From Janibacter hoylei PVAS-1 (GTDB lineage: Bacteria > Actinomycetota > Actinomycetes > Actinomycetales > Dermatophilaceae), in assembly GCF_000297495.1 (NCBI RefSeq), contig NZ_ALWX01000031.1, forward strand, positions 1 to 55,712: a DNA stretch of 55,712 nucleotides. The letters run 5' to 3'. Both the position numbers and the translations under genes were made by a program. The notes below the pieces were generated by a model that saw only the letters and a program-made list of their open reading frames with translations, had not been told where the DNA came from and made no database searches. This document shows, in pieces, positions 1-9,493 of this stretch. The first letter of the stretch is position 1. Each line of letters starts with the position of its first letter.

Positions 1-305
1 GCGCGGACGTTCTCCACGGCCTTGCGCGCGGTCGCGTCGATCTTCGCGGTACCGAAGTCGAAGAGGATGTCGCTGAGCAAGGTCACCGTCGTCGTGCTGC
101 CGGTCGTGACGGTGTCGACGAGGGGCTGGACGGAGTCGTCGACGGACCAGGTGCGCACGGAGCGCTCGATGTGCTCGTCCGTCCACGTGTGCACGGACTC
201 ATCGATCAGCTCCTGGCGGGGCTCGGGCAGGTCATCGGGACCATCGCTGGCTGCTCCGGTTCCCAGGGTGACCGCCGCAGCGAGCAGCCACGCAGTCGTG
301 CTCAT
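1..305 (-). CDS. OmpA-family protein, N-terminal part only (cut by window edge)
   Basis: Reading leftward from ATG at 305 there is a hydrophobic start resembling a signal peptide (STTAWLLAAAVTLGTGAAS), then an Asp/Glu-rich stretch. It then reaches ILFDFGTAKIDATARKAVEN, which matches the opening strand and helix of the OmpA C-terminal peptidoglycan-binding domain (FDFG...L...A). The rest of the domain lies outside the window. The start overlaps the stop of the lipoprotein gene at 302-877 by four bases (ATGA), so the two are probably translationally coupled. The likely role is an exported, cell-wall-bound protein partnered by that lipoprotein. The family call rests on the short FDFG segment. 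Confidence 0.72.
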   Translation of the reverse strand, partial: MSTTAWLLAAAVTLGTGAASDGPDDLPEPRQELIDESVHTWTDEHIERSVRTWSVDDSVQPLVDTVTTGSTTTVTLLSDILFDFGTAKIDATARKAVENVR

Positions 306-877
306 CGCTTGACCGGCACGTCGGTGAAGGCAGGCCACCCGTCCTTGACCAGCACGTCGAAGCTGTCGACGTCGTCCTCGGGGGCGGCGTGCTGCGACCA
401 GGCGATGATCGTCTCCCCGCTGGCTGCGTCGGTCTTGACCTCGTCGATGGCCCAGCTGTCGCTCAGCTCCCTGATGACCGAGTAGACCTTGAGGTTGTCC
501 CGGTCGACAAGCTGCGGGCTGTAGGGGGTCTGAGCGAAGATCCGGTAGAGGTTCACCGTGTCGCCGCCCTCGAACTTCGGGGTCACGGCGATGCGCAGCG
601 TCTGGACCTTGCCCTCGACCTCGAGCGGGAAGACGCGCAGCTCGATCTCGATGTCGCTGCCGGGGTTCTTCACCGTCTGGGTGGCCGCCGCGTCGTCGAG
701 GTCGATGTCCTCGACGCCGGCGTCGTTGACGACCTGGGTCGACTCCTCCCCGCCACCGCCACCGGAGGAACCGGACTCACCCCCGCCCCCGTCGGAGTCA
801 CCGGAGCAGCCGGCGAGGACGAGTGTGACGACGGCTGCCGCGGTGACGCTGAGACGGCGGATGAATGGATGCTTCAT
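302..877 (-). CDS. Putative lipoprotein, upstream partner of OmpA-family gene
   Basis: A 191-residue protein with a clear lipoprotein signal peptide: basic n-region (MKHPFIRR), hydrophobic core and lipobox LAGC with the lipid-attached Cys at residue 24. A Gly/Ser/Glu-rich linker follows, then a globular domain of about 140 residues with no further cysteine. A G-rich Shine-Dalgarno lies just before ATG at 877. The C-terminal domain (DIEIELRVFPLEVEGKVQTL and onward) was not assigned to a family. It overlaps the OmpA-family gene by four bases, which suggests the two products act together at the envelope. Function unknown. Confidence 0.8.
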   Translation of the reverse strand: MKHPFIRRLSVTAAAVVTLVLAGCSGDSDGGGGESGSSGGGGGEESTQVVNDAGVEDIDLDDAAATQTVKNPGSDIEIELRVFPLEVEGKVQTLRIAVTPKFEGGDTVNLYRIFAQTPYSPQLVDRDNLKVYSVIRELSDSWAIDEVKTDAASGETIIAWSQHAAPEDDVDSFDVLVKDGWPAFTDVPVKR

Positions 878-930
878 GACGGCCCCCCGGTCGATGGTTG
901 GGACGAAAGTAGCAGCAGCCGACGTGCTCG

Positions 931-3900
931 TCAGCGCTCGGCGACCGGCCCCTCTGCGGTGATCTCGACGACCGGCTCGCCGTCCGTGGGCGGCATGCCC
1001 GCGTCGACGGCCTCCGGGGGCGGCGTCGCGAAGTCGTCCTCCGTCGCCGGCTGCCGGTCCGTGCCGGGGAAGCGGCGCAGGTCGAGCGTGACCGGGAAGT
1101 CGGTGACCGCCGGGCCGAAGCCCCGCATCGGGTCGGGCAGCGCGGCGACGTCGACCGGCCCGGGGGTGTGCCCCGCGGTGACGAAGCGCGCGGCGCGGCG
1201 CGACTCGGCCGAGGCGGCGTTGACGGGGAAGGTGTCGTACGAGACGCCGCCGGGGTGGGTCACGTGGTAGGTGAAGCCGCCGAGCGAGCGCCCCGACCAC
1301 CGGTCGACGAGGTCGAAGACGAGCGGGCCGTGCACGCCGATCGTCGGGTGGAGTGCCGACGGGGGAGCCCAGGCCCGGTAGCGCACGCCACCGACGAAGG
1401 CGCCGGTGCTCCCCTTCGCCCCGACGGGCCCGCCCCAGCCCTGCTCGGCGACGGGGACCATGGGCACGGGCACGCCGTTGCACGTGACGACGTGCCGCCC
1501 CTCGACGAGGCCGACGGCGCGGACCTGGACCTTTTCGACCGAGGAGTCGACGTAGCGGGCGGTGCCGTACTGGCTGACCTCTTCGCCGAGTACGTGCCAG
1601 GGTTCGATGGCGGTGCGCAGCTCGAGCTCGACGCCGCCGACGACGGTGTCGCCGAGCCGCGGGAAGCGGAACTCGAGGAAGGCGTCGAACCACGCCGGGT
1701 CGATGCGGCCGGCCCCGGCCCTCTCGAGGTAGCGGTTGACGTCGTCGAGCACGTCGCGCAGGTCTGCGGCGACGAAGGCCGGCAGGAGGTACCGGTCGTG
1801 CAGCCGGGTTCCCCAGTGGACGAGGGGTGCGGTGTACGGCTCCGCCCAGAAGCGGGCGACGAGGGCGCGCACGAGGAGCGCCTGCAGCAGCGCCATCCGC
1901 GGGTGGGGCGGCATCTCGAAGCCGCGCATCTCGAGCAGCCCGAGCCGGCCGCGCTCCGAGCCGGGCGCGAAGAGCTTGTCGATGCAGAACTCCGAGCGGT
2001 GCGTGTTGCCCGTGATGTCGGTCAGCAGGTGGCGCAGCAGCCGATCGGCGAGCCACGGGCGCGTGTGCCGCTTGGGGCGGTGGTCCTCGTCGAGGGGCTC
2101 GGTGATCGCCTCGACGTCGTGCTCCATCGCGATGACGTGCTCGAGCTGGGCGAAGGCGATCTCGAGCTCGTAGAGCGTGTCGGCGCGCCCTTCGTCGACG
2201 CGTGGCGCCTGTGAGGTCGGCCCGATGAAGCGCCCCGAAAACAGGTAGCTCAGGGCGGGGTGGTGCTGCCAGTACGTGACGAGCGAGCGCAGCAGGTCGG
2301 GGCGGCGCAGCATCGGGCTGTCGGCGGCGGTCGTGCCACCGAGGGTGAGGTGGTTGCCTCCGCCGGTGCCGGTGTGCGAGCCGTCGAGGTCGAACTTCTC
2401 CGTCGACAGGTGGATCTGGCGAGCGTGCTCGTAGAGCGACTCGGTCTGGCTGACGAGCTCGCCCCACGAGCTCGTCGGCGACACGTTGACCTCGATGACG
2501 CCCGGGTCGGGCGTCACTGACATCGTGCGCACGCGGTCGTCGCCGGGCAGGGGGTAGCCCTCGAGGACGACGGGCACCCCGAGCTCGGCGGCGGCAGCCT
2601 CGACGGCGGTGACGACCTGCAGCGCGTCCTCGAAGCGCTCGACGGGCGGCAGGAAGACGAAGAGGTGCCCGTCGCGGTGCTGCACGACGAGGGCGGTCCG
2701 CGGCGACTCGTCGATCGGCAGCACCTGCGCCGGGTCGACGGCGACGTCCGGGAGCGTGCTCGGGTCGAGGGCGGGCAGCGCTCCGCGTGGCTCGAAGGGG
2801 GGACCGCTCGGGGACCGCGGGTCCCTCGCTCCAGGCGATGGAGGACAAGGGCAGCCGTAGCCCGGCAGGGGAGTCACCGGGCACGAGGGCGAGGAAGCCG
2901 CGGCGGGTGCGCCAGGTCGTCGTGGCCCAGCCCTCGCCGTCTGGCGCCGGGAAGATCGGCAGGACCCAGGCCGCGGGGGTGTCGGGGTCGACCTGCGTGT
3001 CGATCTCGGCGAGGGCTGCGGCTCGGGCGGCCTCGTCGGAGGCCGCCTCGTCGTCGGGTGCGAGGTCGCCGGGCGTCGGGGCCTCGCCGGTGGGGCGTCG
3101 GGCCTCGAGCACGAGCTGTTGGAGGGGGTCCTCGAGGGCGGCGACGAGCTGCTCGGTGGGCACACCGAGGCGGCGGGCGACGCCGACGACCAGGTCGCGC
3201 GCGAGACCGGCGGCCGTGCTGCTCCCGGACTCCTGACGCACGGGGCCCCACGGGTCGTCGAGCAGGTCGGGGTCGTGCCACAGGGGCTCGCCGTCCACGC
3301 GCTCGGCGAGGCCGATCTGCCAGCGCGGCAGCGGTTCGCCGGGGTACCACTTGCCCTGGCCGTGGTGGCGCAGCGTGCCGGGCCCGGAGAGGCGGCGGGC
3401 CAGGGCCATGGCGAGCTCGCGCTTTTCGTCGCCGTCGGCGGCGGTGTGCCACTGCGGGTCCTTGGTCCCGCCGGCCGCGACGAAGGTCGGCTCGCCGCCC
3501 ATCGTCAGGCGGACGTCGCCCTGCGTCAGGAGCTCGTCGACGGACTCGCCGAGCGCGGTGATCGCGGCCCACTGCTCGTCGCTCACCGGGTGGGTGACGC
3601 GGGGGTCCTCGGCGAAGCGGGTCACCGTGTTGGCGAAGTCGAAGGTCACCTGCGTCGGGGCGGTCGCGCCGCTGATCGGGGCGGCCGACGCGGGGTGCGG
3701 CGTGCACGAGAGGGGGATGTGCCCCTCGCCGCAGAGCAGGCCGGAGGTCGCGTCGAGCCCGATCCACCCGGCGCCGGGGACGTAGACCTCGGCCCAGGCG
3801 TGCAGGTCGGTGAAGTCCTCGGCCGGACCATTGAGGCTGTCGTCGCCGACGGCGCTCAGGTCGGAGGTCAGCTGCACGAGGTAGCCGGAGACGAAGCGGG

Positions 3901-4549
3901 CCGCGAGCCCGAGCTGCCGGAGCGCGGAGACGAGCAGCCAGGCGCTGTCGCGGCAGGAGCCGATGCCGCGCTCCAGGGTGTGCTGCGGTGTCTGCACGCC
4001 GGCCTCGAGCCGCACGGTGTAGTCGACGCTCTCGCGCACGGCCCGGTTGAGGGCGACGATGAAGTCGACGATGCGGGTGCCCTCGCCCGGCGCGGCATCG
4101 CGCGGCGCGGTGAGGAGAGTCGGCAGCACGCGCTCGAGCCAAGCGGTGACCTCGGGGGCGGGTCCGCTCCCTTCGCCGGCGTCGTCGACGGGCTGGAGGT
4201 AGGGGGCGAGGTCGTCGCGGACCTGCTGCGGGTAGGCGAAGGGGAAGGTCGCGGCCCAGTCCTCGACGAAGAAGTCGAAGGGGTTGATGACCGTCATGTC
4301 CGCCGTGAGGTCGACGGTGATCTCGAGCCGGGAGACCTTGTCGGGGAAGACGACGCGGGCCAGCCAGTTGCCGAAGGGGTCCTGCTGCCAGTTGAGGAAG
4401 TGGCCGGCCGGCTCGATCCGCAGGGAGTAGCTGGGGATCGGCGTGCGCGAGTGCGGCGCCGGCCGCAGCCGGATCGTGTGCGGGTAGACGTGCACCGGCT
4501 CGGCGAACTCGTAGGACGTGCGGTGCTCGAGGGCTACGCGGATGGTCAC
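931..4549 (-). CDS. Transglutaminase-like / DUF2126 protein, reading frame broken at 2797-2802
   Basis: Starts at ATG 4549 with a transglutaminase N-terminal beta region, then a transglutaminase core with the catalytic triad visible: Cys199 in [10 protein letters not shown], His250 in DLHAWAEVY and Asp266 in [10 protein letters not shown]. The large DUF2126 domain follows to the stop at 931. The frame changes at a run of six G (2797-2802); with five, the junction reads [14 protein letters not shown] and one open frame of 1205 residues results. The two halves together match the long fused form of this family, whose members often sit beside ATP-grasp/alpha-E peptide-modification genes; none is seen here. 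The gene is complete apart from one base, so an assembly error or a very recent lesion is more likely than decay. The substrate is unknown. Confidence 0.85.
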
Positions 4550-4593
4550 GTACCCACCTTAGGTGCGGGGAGCTCGCCGAGCGTGGTGCCGTG

Positions 4594-4923
4594 CTATGTC
4601 GCGAGGTTGTCGAGGGCCTCGCGGGCGTACTGCTCGAGGTCGGTGCCGCCGATGACCTCTTCGGCCGCGCTCCGGACGGTGGAGGTCTGCTCGCCCACGG
4701 GGTCGACGGTCCGCGGTGAGACCCCGTGTGGAGGAGGCCACGCAGGCGGTGGTGACGGCGCCCGCGGGCAGGTCGGGCACGGCGGCGTCCACCTCCGCCT
4801 GGGTGAGCTGCCGGCCGTGGTCCTTGGTCTGGGCCCTGCACGTGGTCTCGTCGTCGCTGGCGAAGGGAGGCGCGCACCCGTGAGCAGGGCCGCGGCGGCG
4901 GCTCACGCGCCGAGCACGGTCAC
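4594..4923 (-). pseudogene. Decayed seventh copy of the tandem lipoprotein family
   Basis: The GTG at 4923 overlaps the upstream stop as GTGA, exactly like the intact copies. The frame then meets a TGA within the signal peptide. AAALLTG shifts by one base to reach CAPPF, where the lipobox Cys should be. The family's N-terminal helix motif ([19 protein letters not shown]) is recognisable. About 400 bases of the central domain are missing, and a third frame supplies a family-like C-terminus ([18 protein letters not shown]) ending at TAG 4594. Nonsense, frameshift and deletion together argue for true decay, unlike the single-base breaks elsewhere in the window. Confidence 0.75.
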
Positions 4924-5663
4924 TGGTGCTCCAGCTGGTCGAGCACGGTCGTCGCGTGGTCCTGCAGCACCTGGAAGGTCATGCTCTCGTCCCAGTGGGA
5001 GACGGTGACGGTGATGAGGTTGTGGCCAGCCCGGACGACGAGGTAGTCGTTGTAGAGCCGCACGGTCTTGCGGTCCTGCTGGGCCAGCTGGGTGATGCGG
5101 ACGGCGAAGCCCTGGTCGCCGAGCGGTGGTGCGGGGCGGCCGTCGGCCCAGAGGCGGTCGTCGAACCGTCCCGTGTCACCCAGCCCGGTCATGCTGAAGG
5201 CCGAGCACTCGCCGAGCGCCGCGCCGGCCCGGTCGAGCAGGTCGGGGCCGATCTCGTCGGGGAAGGAGTCGATCCCGACGCTGATCTGGCGGCCACCGTC
5301 GGTCTGGACGTACCAGGCCGTCGTGGCCGAGGCGACGCGGTCGGTGATCAGCTCGTCGTAGGTCGGCCCGATCCGCAGGACCTCGAGGCAGGACTCGGGG
5401 TCGGTCTTGCGGTGGCTCGCGGTGACCTCGGTCGAGCGCTCCTGCGCTCCCTGCGGGCGCTCGGGCAGGGCCGCCTCGGCGTCGGCCTGGCTCAGCTCGC
5501 GCCCGGCCCGCTCGTGCTGCGGCCCGATGTTCGCCGAGCTCGACGAAGGGGATGAGCTGCTGGGGTCGTCCGTCGCGAGCGTCGGGATGCACCCGGCGAG
5601 CGGGATGGTGAGGGCTGCGGCGAGACCGGCGGTGATCCGGCGGGGGCTGGCGGGGCGGCTCAC
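4920..5663 (-). CDS. Tandem-family lipoprotein (copy 6)
   Basis: A 247-residue lipoprotein: lipobox LAGC with Cys25, a Ser-rich linker, then the family domain. It carries the N-terminal helix ELSQADAEAALPE and the two conserved cysteines C92 (DPESC) and C153 (GECSAF), probably a disulfide after export. The late motif VVRAGHNLITVTV is also present. The layout recalls the mycobacterial PknH-type extracellular sensor domain (PF14032), but that family normally has four cysteines, so the assignment is tentative. The start overlaps the preceding gene by four bases and the stop overlaps the decayed copy. Anchored on the outer face of the membrane; ligand unknown. Confidence 0.85.
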   Translation of the reverse strand: MSRPASPRRITAGLAAALTIPLAGCIPTLATDDPSSSSPSSSSANIGPQHERAGRELSQADAEAALPERPQGAQERSTEVTASHRKTDPESCLEVLRIGPTYDELITDRVASATTAWYVQTDGGRQISVGIDSFPDEIGPDLLDRAGAALGECSAFSMTGLGDTGRFDDRLWADGRPAPPLGDQGFAVRITQLAQQDRKTVRLYNDYLVVRAGHNLITVTVSHWDESMTFQVLQDHATTVLDQLEHQ

Positions 5664-6424
5664 GACTGCTCCAGTCCGTCGACCGCCGCGCGGGCCGCGG
5701 ACTCGGTGACCTGCGAGTCGGGGGTGCCGTTGTAGGTGCCGTTGGCGATGGTGACGGTGTTGTGGCCGATCTTGATGACGACGAAGTCGATGGTGAAGGT
5801 CTCCATCGTCTGGCGCACGGTGAGCCGCATGGCGAGCGTGCGGTCACCGAGGGTGGGGAAGGCCAGCGGCTCGGCCTCGTAGCTGCTCGTGTTGCCGGTG
5901 TCGCGCTGCTTGACGTCGAAGCTCGCGCAGTCGGTGATGGTCTGCCCGGCCTCGTCGAAGAGCTGCGACGGGTAGGGGTCGTCGAAGGAGTAGGCCCACA
6001 CCCCCATGTGGTGCCGCTCGGTCCCCGGGGGCTGGGGGTTGTCGGTGCGCCGCAGGTTGGTCTGGACCCGGGCCCGCTGCGTGGCCCGGACGGAGTCCCA
6101 GCCCGGCCCCTTCTGCAGCAGGGGCGCGCAGGTCGCCGGGGTGACGTCGGCGCTCTGCGTCTCGGTGACCGTGGTGACGGGGTCCTCTCCCCAGCCGTCG
6201 CCCACCTCGTCGGCCGAAGGGAGGGCCGCGCGCAGTCCCCCTTCGTCCAGCGGGCGACCGGATCCGGTGAGGGTGCCGAGGTCCTCGCCCTCGCTGCCCT
6301 GGGAGCTGCCCGGGTCGGGCGTCGACGTGCCCGTCGTCGTCGGCTGGATCCGGTCGCGCAGGCCGCACCCGGCGAGGGCCAGGGATGCTGCGGCGGCCAG
6401 GGCGACCGGTCGGCGGAGGCTCAC
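5660..6424 (-). CDS. Tandem-family lipoprotein (copy 5)
   Basis: A 254-residue lipoprotein with lipobox LAGC (Cys20), a Thr/Ser/Gly linker and the family domain. The helix motif is PLDEGGLRAALPSADEV, the paired cysteines are C99 and C166, and the FDDPYPSQLFDEAGQTITDC segment is typical of the array. The late motif is IKIGHNTVTIAN, with the usual Arg before GHN changed. Cysteine spacing (67) is the longest of the six. It overlaps both neighbours by four bases, so it is an internal cistron of one transcript. Function unknown. Confidence 0.85.
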   Translation of the reverse strand: MSLRRPVALAAAASLALAGCGLRDRIQPTTTGTSTPDPGSSQGSEGEDLGTLTGSGRPLDEGGLRAALPSADEVGDGWGEDPVTTVTETQSADVTPATCAPLLQKGPGWDSVRATQRARVQTNLRRTDNPQPPGTERHHMGVWAYSFDDPYPSQLFDEAGQTITDCASFDVKQRDTGNTSSYEAEPLAFPTLGDRTLAMRLTVRQTMETFTIDFVVIKIGHNTVTIANGTYNGTPDSQVTESAARAAVDGLEQS

Positions 6425-7128
6425 AACGCGTCGAGGTTGTCGACGGTGGTCTTGGCGAAGGTCTCGACGGCGGTCGGCTCGTACCTCGAGGCGGGGCCGG
6501 CGCTGTAGACGACGTAGACGAGGTTGTTGCCGACCGACACGCCCGCGATCTGGATGACCCCGCCACGGAAGATGTCGCCCTCCGTCGTGGCCTCGACCCG
6601 GGTCGTGTAGGTGCGGTCACCCAGCTGGGGGAAGGCGACGCGCGAGAGCTTCCACGACGTCGTGCCCTCCTTGTCGATGAGCTGGAAGGTGCCGCACTGG
6701 CTCTCGGCGGCGCCGGCGTCGTCGAAGAGCTGCGCCGGGACGGGTTGGTCGTGGCTGGAGACGGTCACGCTGAGGTAGCCGCCCTCGCTGCCGACGAAGT
6801 TGGCGGTGCGGCGTGCCGTGCGGTGGGTGCCCAGCTCCTTGCCGGCGGTGCCGGCCAGGCGCACGTCGAGGCAGGTGGCGGGGTAGGCCGTCGCCTCGGG
6901 GTCGGAGGGGGCGCCCTCGTCGGTCTCAGGGCTGAAGCCCTCGGGGATCTCGTCCTCGCCGGGGAGCACCGAGGCGATCTGCTCCTCCGTCAGCTGCCCG
7001 GCCCCGACCTTGGCGGTGCTCGGGTCGCCGGTGGGGTCGTCGTCGGCGAGCGTGGGGATGCAGCCTGCGACGAGCGCGAGCGCGCCGAGCATCACGAGTC
7101 CGCGGGCTGCGGTGCGGGGGTGCCCCAT
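6421..7128 (-). CDS. Tandem-family lipoprotein (copy 4)
   Basis: A 235-residue lipoprotein. ATG at 7128 is chosen because GAAGGGAG lies a few bases upstream and it gives a normal signal peptide ending in lipobox VAGC (Cys23); longer in-frame starts would place non-signal sequence in front. The family helix QLTEEQIASVLPGEDEIPEG, paired cysteines C86 and C145, and PAQLFDDAGAAESQC are present. The late motif is GNN rather than GHN, the only copy lacking that histidine. A 43-base gap separates it from the gene at 7172, the one break in the overlap chain, and it carries its own Shine-Dalgarno. Confidence 0.85.
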   Translation of the reverse strand: MGHPRTAARGLVMLGALALVAGCIPTLADDDPTGDPSTAKVGAGQLTEEQIASVLPGEDEIPEGFSPETDEGAPSDPEATAYPATCLDVRLAGTAGKELGTHRTARRTANFVGSEGGYLSVTVSSHDQPVPAQLFDDAGAAESQCGTFQLIDKEGTTSWKLSRVAFPQLGDRTYTTRVEATTEGDIFRGGVIQIAGVSVGNNLVYVVYSAGPASRYEPTAVETFAKTTVDNLDAL

Positions 7129-7171
7129 GTGTCTCCCTTCGTCCGCCGCCCCGAGTGTAGGGCGCGGGCGG

Positions 7172-7927
7172 TCAGTCGAGGGCGTCGAGGACGCCCTGCG
7201 CATAGGTGCCGAGTCGGGTGTCGTTGTCTTGCGAGTAGCCCGAGACCATGCGGACGTTGATGAGGTTGTGCCCGCTGCGCACCCACAGGTAGTCGACGGC
7301 CGCGTCGAACTGCGGCCGTCCGATGCGCACGCCGAAGGCCTGGTCGCCGATGGCCTGCGTCGGGATGCTCGTCGCCTCCCACTCGCCGAGGGCGTCCTCC
7401 TCGGTGAGCGCCCTGTCGTGCGTGGCGCACTCGCCCACGGCGGCGCCGGCCGCGTCGAAGATCTCCTGCGGGTAGGGCGCGTCGTGGCTGACGATGCGCA
7501 CGGACAGCTGGGGGGAGAACTGGTCGCGCGGCTCGGTGTAGAGGATGCCGCCGCGGGCGGTCCGGTGCCCGTCGGCGAAGGCTCGCGCCTCCGGCGAGTC
7601 GAGGTAGATCGCCGAGCAGTCCGCGGGCTCGGTCCTGAGCTTCCCTGCGTTCGCGAAGGTCACCCCGTCCGAGTCGACCGGGTAGGGGCCCTCGTCCTCG
7701 CCGGGCAGGGCGGCGTCGACCTCGGCCTGGGTCAGCTCGCGCTGCGCGCGACTCGACGCCGTCGACGACGAGCTGCCCGGGCTGCTCGTCGTGCCCTCGC
7801 CGGAGCTCCCGGTGCTGCTCTGGGCGCTGCTCGAGGGGGCGGGGGTGGGCTCGTCGCCCCCGCAGGCCGACAGGCCGAGCGCCACGACGGCCAGGGCCGG
7901 TGCGAGGCGTCGGGCAGGCAGGGTCAC
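7172..7927 (-). CDS. Tandem-family lipoprotein (copy 3)
   Basis: A 251-residue lipoprotein starting at GTG 7927, which overlaps the previous stop as GTGA. Lipobox LSAC (Cys22), a long Ser/Thr linker, helix motif [17 protein letters not shown], cysteines C104 and C167, and late motif DYLWVRSGHNLINVRM. It is closest to the copy at 7924 (shared YLWVRSGHNLI and a DND...TYAQGV C-terminus), suggesting a recent duplication. The C-terminal helix (YAQGVLDALD) matches the other copies. Exported and lipid-anchored; ligand unknown. Confidence 0.85.
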   Translation of the reverse strand: MTLPARRLAPALAVVALGLSACGGDEPTPAPSSSAQSSTGSSGEGTTSSPGSSSSTASSRAQRELTQAEVDAALPGEDEGPYPVDSDGVTFANAGKLRTEPADCSAIYLDSPEARAFADGHRTARGGILYTEPRDQFSPQLSVRIVSHDAPYPQEIFDAAGAAVGECATHDRALTEEDALGEWEATSIPTQAIGDQAFGVRIGRPQFDAAVDYLWVRSGHNLINVRMVSGYSQDNDTRLGTYAQGVLDALD

Positions 7928-8670
7928 GGCGTCTTCTTCAGCTCGTCGATGACGCCCTGCGCGTAGGTGTCGAGGTCCTGGTCGTTGTCCATGCGCCAGG
8001 TCGTCGTCATCCGCACGCTGATGAGGTTGTGGCCGCTGCGCACCCACAGGTAGTCGACGCCGAGGTCCATCTGCGGGTCGCCGAGGCGTACACCGAAGCT
8101 CTGGTCGCCGACCGTGGGGGTCGGGATCGCCGTGGCGGCATTGCGCACGCTGTTGGCCTCGGGCTCGAAGCGGGTGTCGTAGGTGGCGCACTCGGCCAGG
8201 GCCGAGCCGGCCTGGTCGAAGAACTTCGCCGGGTACGGCTCGTCGAAGGTCCACACGGCGACGACGATGCTCGGGGCGTAGCCCTTCTGCTGCTGCCGCT
8301 GGTAGCGCACGCCCTCGCCCTGGGTCGAGTGCTCCTTGCTGAAGGTGCGCATCTCCTCGGTCGACATGTACAGGGCCATGCACGACTCGGGGTCGGCGCT
8401 GCGCTCCGAGGTCGAGTCGGCGTCGAAGCCGTCGGGGTGCTCCGCGTAGCCGGAGGGCATGTCCTCCTCGCGGGGGAGCGCGGCGCTGATCTGGGCCGCG
8501 GTGAGCTCCTGCTGCTCCGGCGCGGTCGGGGCCTCCGCGGCCTCGGTCGTCTCGGTGACGGTCACGGTCGGGGCACCCGAGGCCGGTGACTCCTCGTCGC
8601 CGCCGCAGGCGGTGAGGGCCAGGGCCGCGATGCAGGCGAGGGCGAAGGGGGTGGCGCGGCGGGTCGTCAT
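7924..8670 (-). CDS. Tandem-family lipoprotein (copy 2)
   Basis: A 248-residue lipoprotein: lipobox LTAC (Cys22), a Thr/Glu/Ala linker, helix motif ELTAAQISAALPREEDMPSG, paired cysteines C97 and C161, EPYPAKFFDQAGSALAEC, and late motif DYLWVRSGHNLISVRM. It overlaps the preceding gene by four bases and the next by four, so translation is likely coupled. It also has an extra Cys13 inside the signal peptide, which would be removed on maturation. Function unknown. Confidence 0.86.
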   Translation of the reverse strand: MTTRRATPFALACIAALALTACGGDEESPASGAPTVTVTETTEAAEAPTAPEQQELTAAQISAALPREEDMPSGYAEHPDGFDADSTSERSADPESCMALYMSTEEMRTFSKEHSTQGEGVRYQRQQQKGYAPSIVVAVWTFDEPYPAKFFDQAGSALAECATYDTRFEPEANSVRNAATAIPTPTVGDQSFGVRLGDPQMDLGVDYLWVRSGHNLISVRMTTTWRMDNDQDLDTYAQGVIDELKKTP

Positions 8671-9425
8671 GGGGTCTTCTTCAGCTCGTCGAGGATGTCC
8701 TGGGCGATGTCGGCGAGCAGGGTGCCGTCCGAGCCGTCGTCGTCGCCCTCGCCCATGATCGTCAGCACGTTGTGCCCGCTGCGCACGTAGAGACGGTCGG
8801 TGGCGCCGGGGCTGCCGTCGCTCGTGAGGCGCACGGCGAAGGCGCGGTCGCCGACCGCGGGCGTGCTGAGCGGCTTCACGTGGCGGGTGGTGTCGCCGTT
8901 GCCCCGCTGCCAGCGGTAGCTCTCGCACGAGGTCACCTGCTCGCCGGCGGCATCGAAGACCGACAGCGGGTAGGGCTCGTCGTAGGAGTCGATGTAGACG
9001 GCCGTGATCTCCAGGTTGTCGCCGTTGGAGCGGCTGAAACGGATGTTTTCCTTGACCTTGCGGTGGTCCTTCGTGAAGGCCCGGTCCTCGTCGTTGTCGA
9101 GCTCGACGGCGGCGCAGCCGGCCGGGTCGTACTTCGGCGGGTCGGTGCTGAAGGTCGAGACGTCGATGCCCCACCCGTCACCCGGCATGTCCTCGACGGT
9201 CGGCAGGGCCGCCTTGGCCGTCGCCGAGTCGACCTGCTGCTGCTCCGGCTTGTCGAGGCTCTCCTCCTGCTCCGCCTCCCCACCGGCCTCGCCGCTTTCG
9301 CCCTGCGGGCTCGCGGATGCGCTGGTCTCGGCCGGCGGCGGGTCGTCGGAGTCTCCGCAGGCGGCGAGCGTCAGGGCGAGGGAGAGGGCGGCGATGGGGG
9401 CCAGGCGGCGGGCGGCACGCGTCAT
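8667..9425 (-). CDS. Tandem-family lipoprotein (copy 1, first of the operon)
   Basis: A 252-residue lipoprotein with lipobox LAAC (Cys23), an acidic Ser/Gly/Glu linker, helix motif QQVDSATAKAALPTVEDMPG, cysteines C104 and C167, EPYPLSVFDAAGEQVTSC and late motif LYVRSGHNVLTIMG. ATG at 9425 directly precedes a basic n-region (TRAARR). It is the promoter-proximal member of the run reaching leftward to 4594. No confident promoter was read in the 68 bases before the neighbouring gene's stop. Confidence 0.85.
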   Translation of the reverse strand: MTRAARRLAPIAALSLALTLAACGDSDDPPPAETSASASPQGESGEAGGEAEQEESLDKPEQQQVDSATAKAALPTVEDMPGDGWGIDVSTFSTDPPKYDPAGCAAVELDNDEDRAFTKDHRKVKENIRFSRSNGDNLEITAVYIDSYDEPYPLSVFDAAGEQVTSCESYRWQRGNGDTTRHVKPLSTPAVGDRAFAVRLTSDGSPGATDRLYVRSGHNVLTIMGEGDDDGSDGTLLADIAQDILDELKKTP

Positions 9426-9493
9426 GTGGGTCGTCTTCGTCGTCTCGGTGTCGGAGGGAGGTCGCGCCCACAGGTTCTCACGACTTGCCTGCG

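Noticed and set aside
2797..2802. Programmed frameshift or phase-variable poly-G tract in the DUF2126 gene
   Set aside because: The same +1 occurs in four other unrelated genes, and there is no slippery heptamer or stimulator; an assembly error is simpler.
3119..5008. Long plus-strand frame opposite the transglutaminase and lipoprotein genes
   Set aside because: Composition is a third-position GC shadow of the real minus-strand genes, with no domain, signal or ribosome site.
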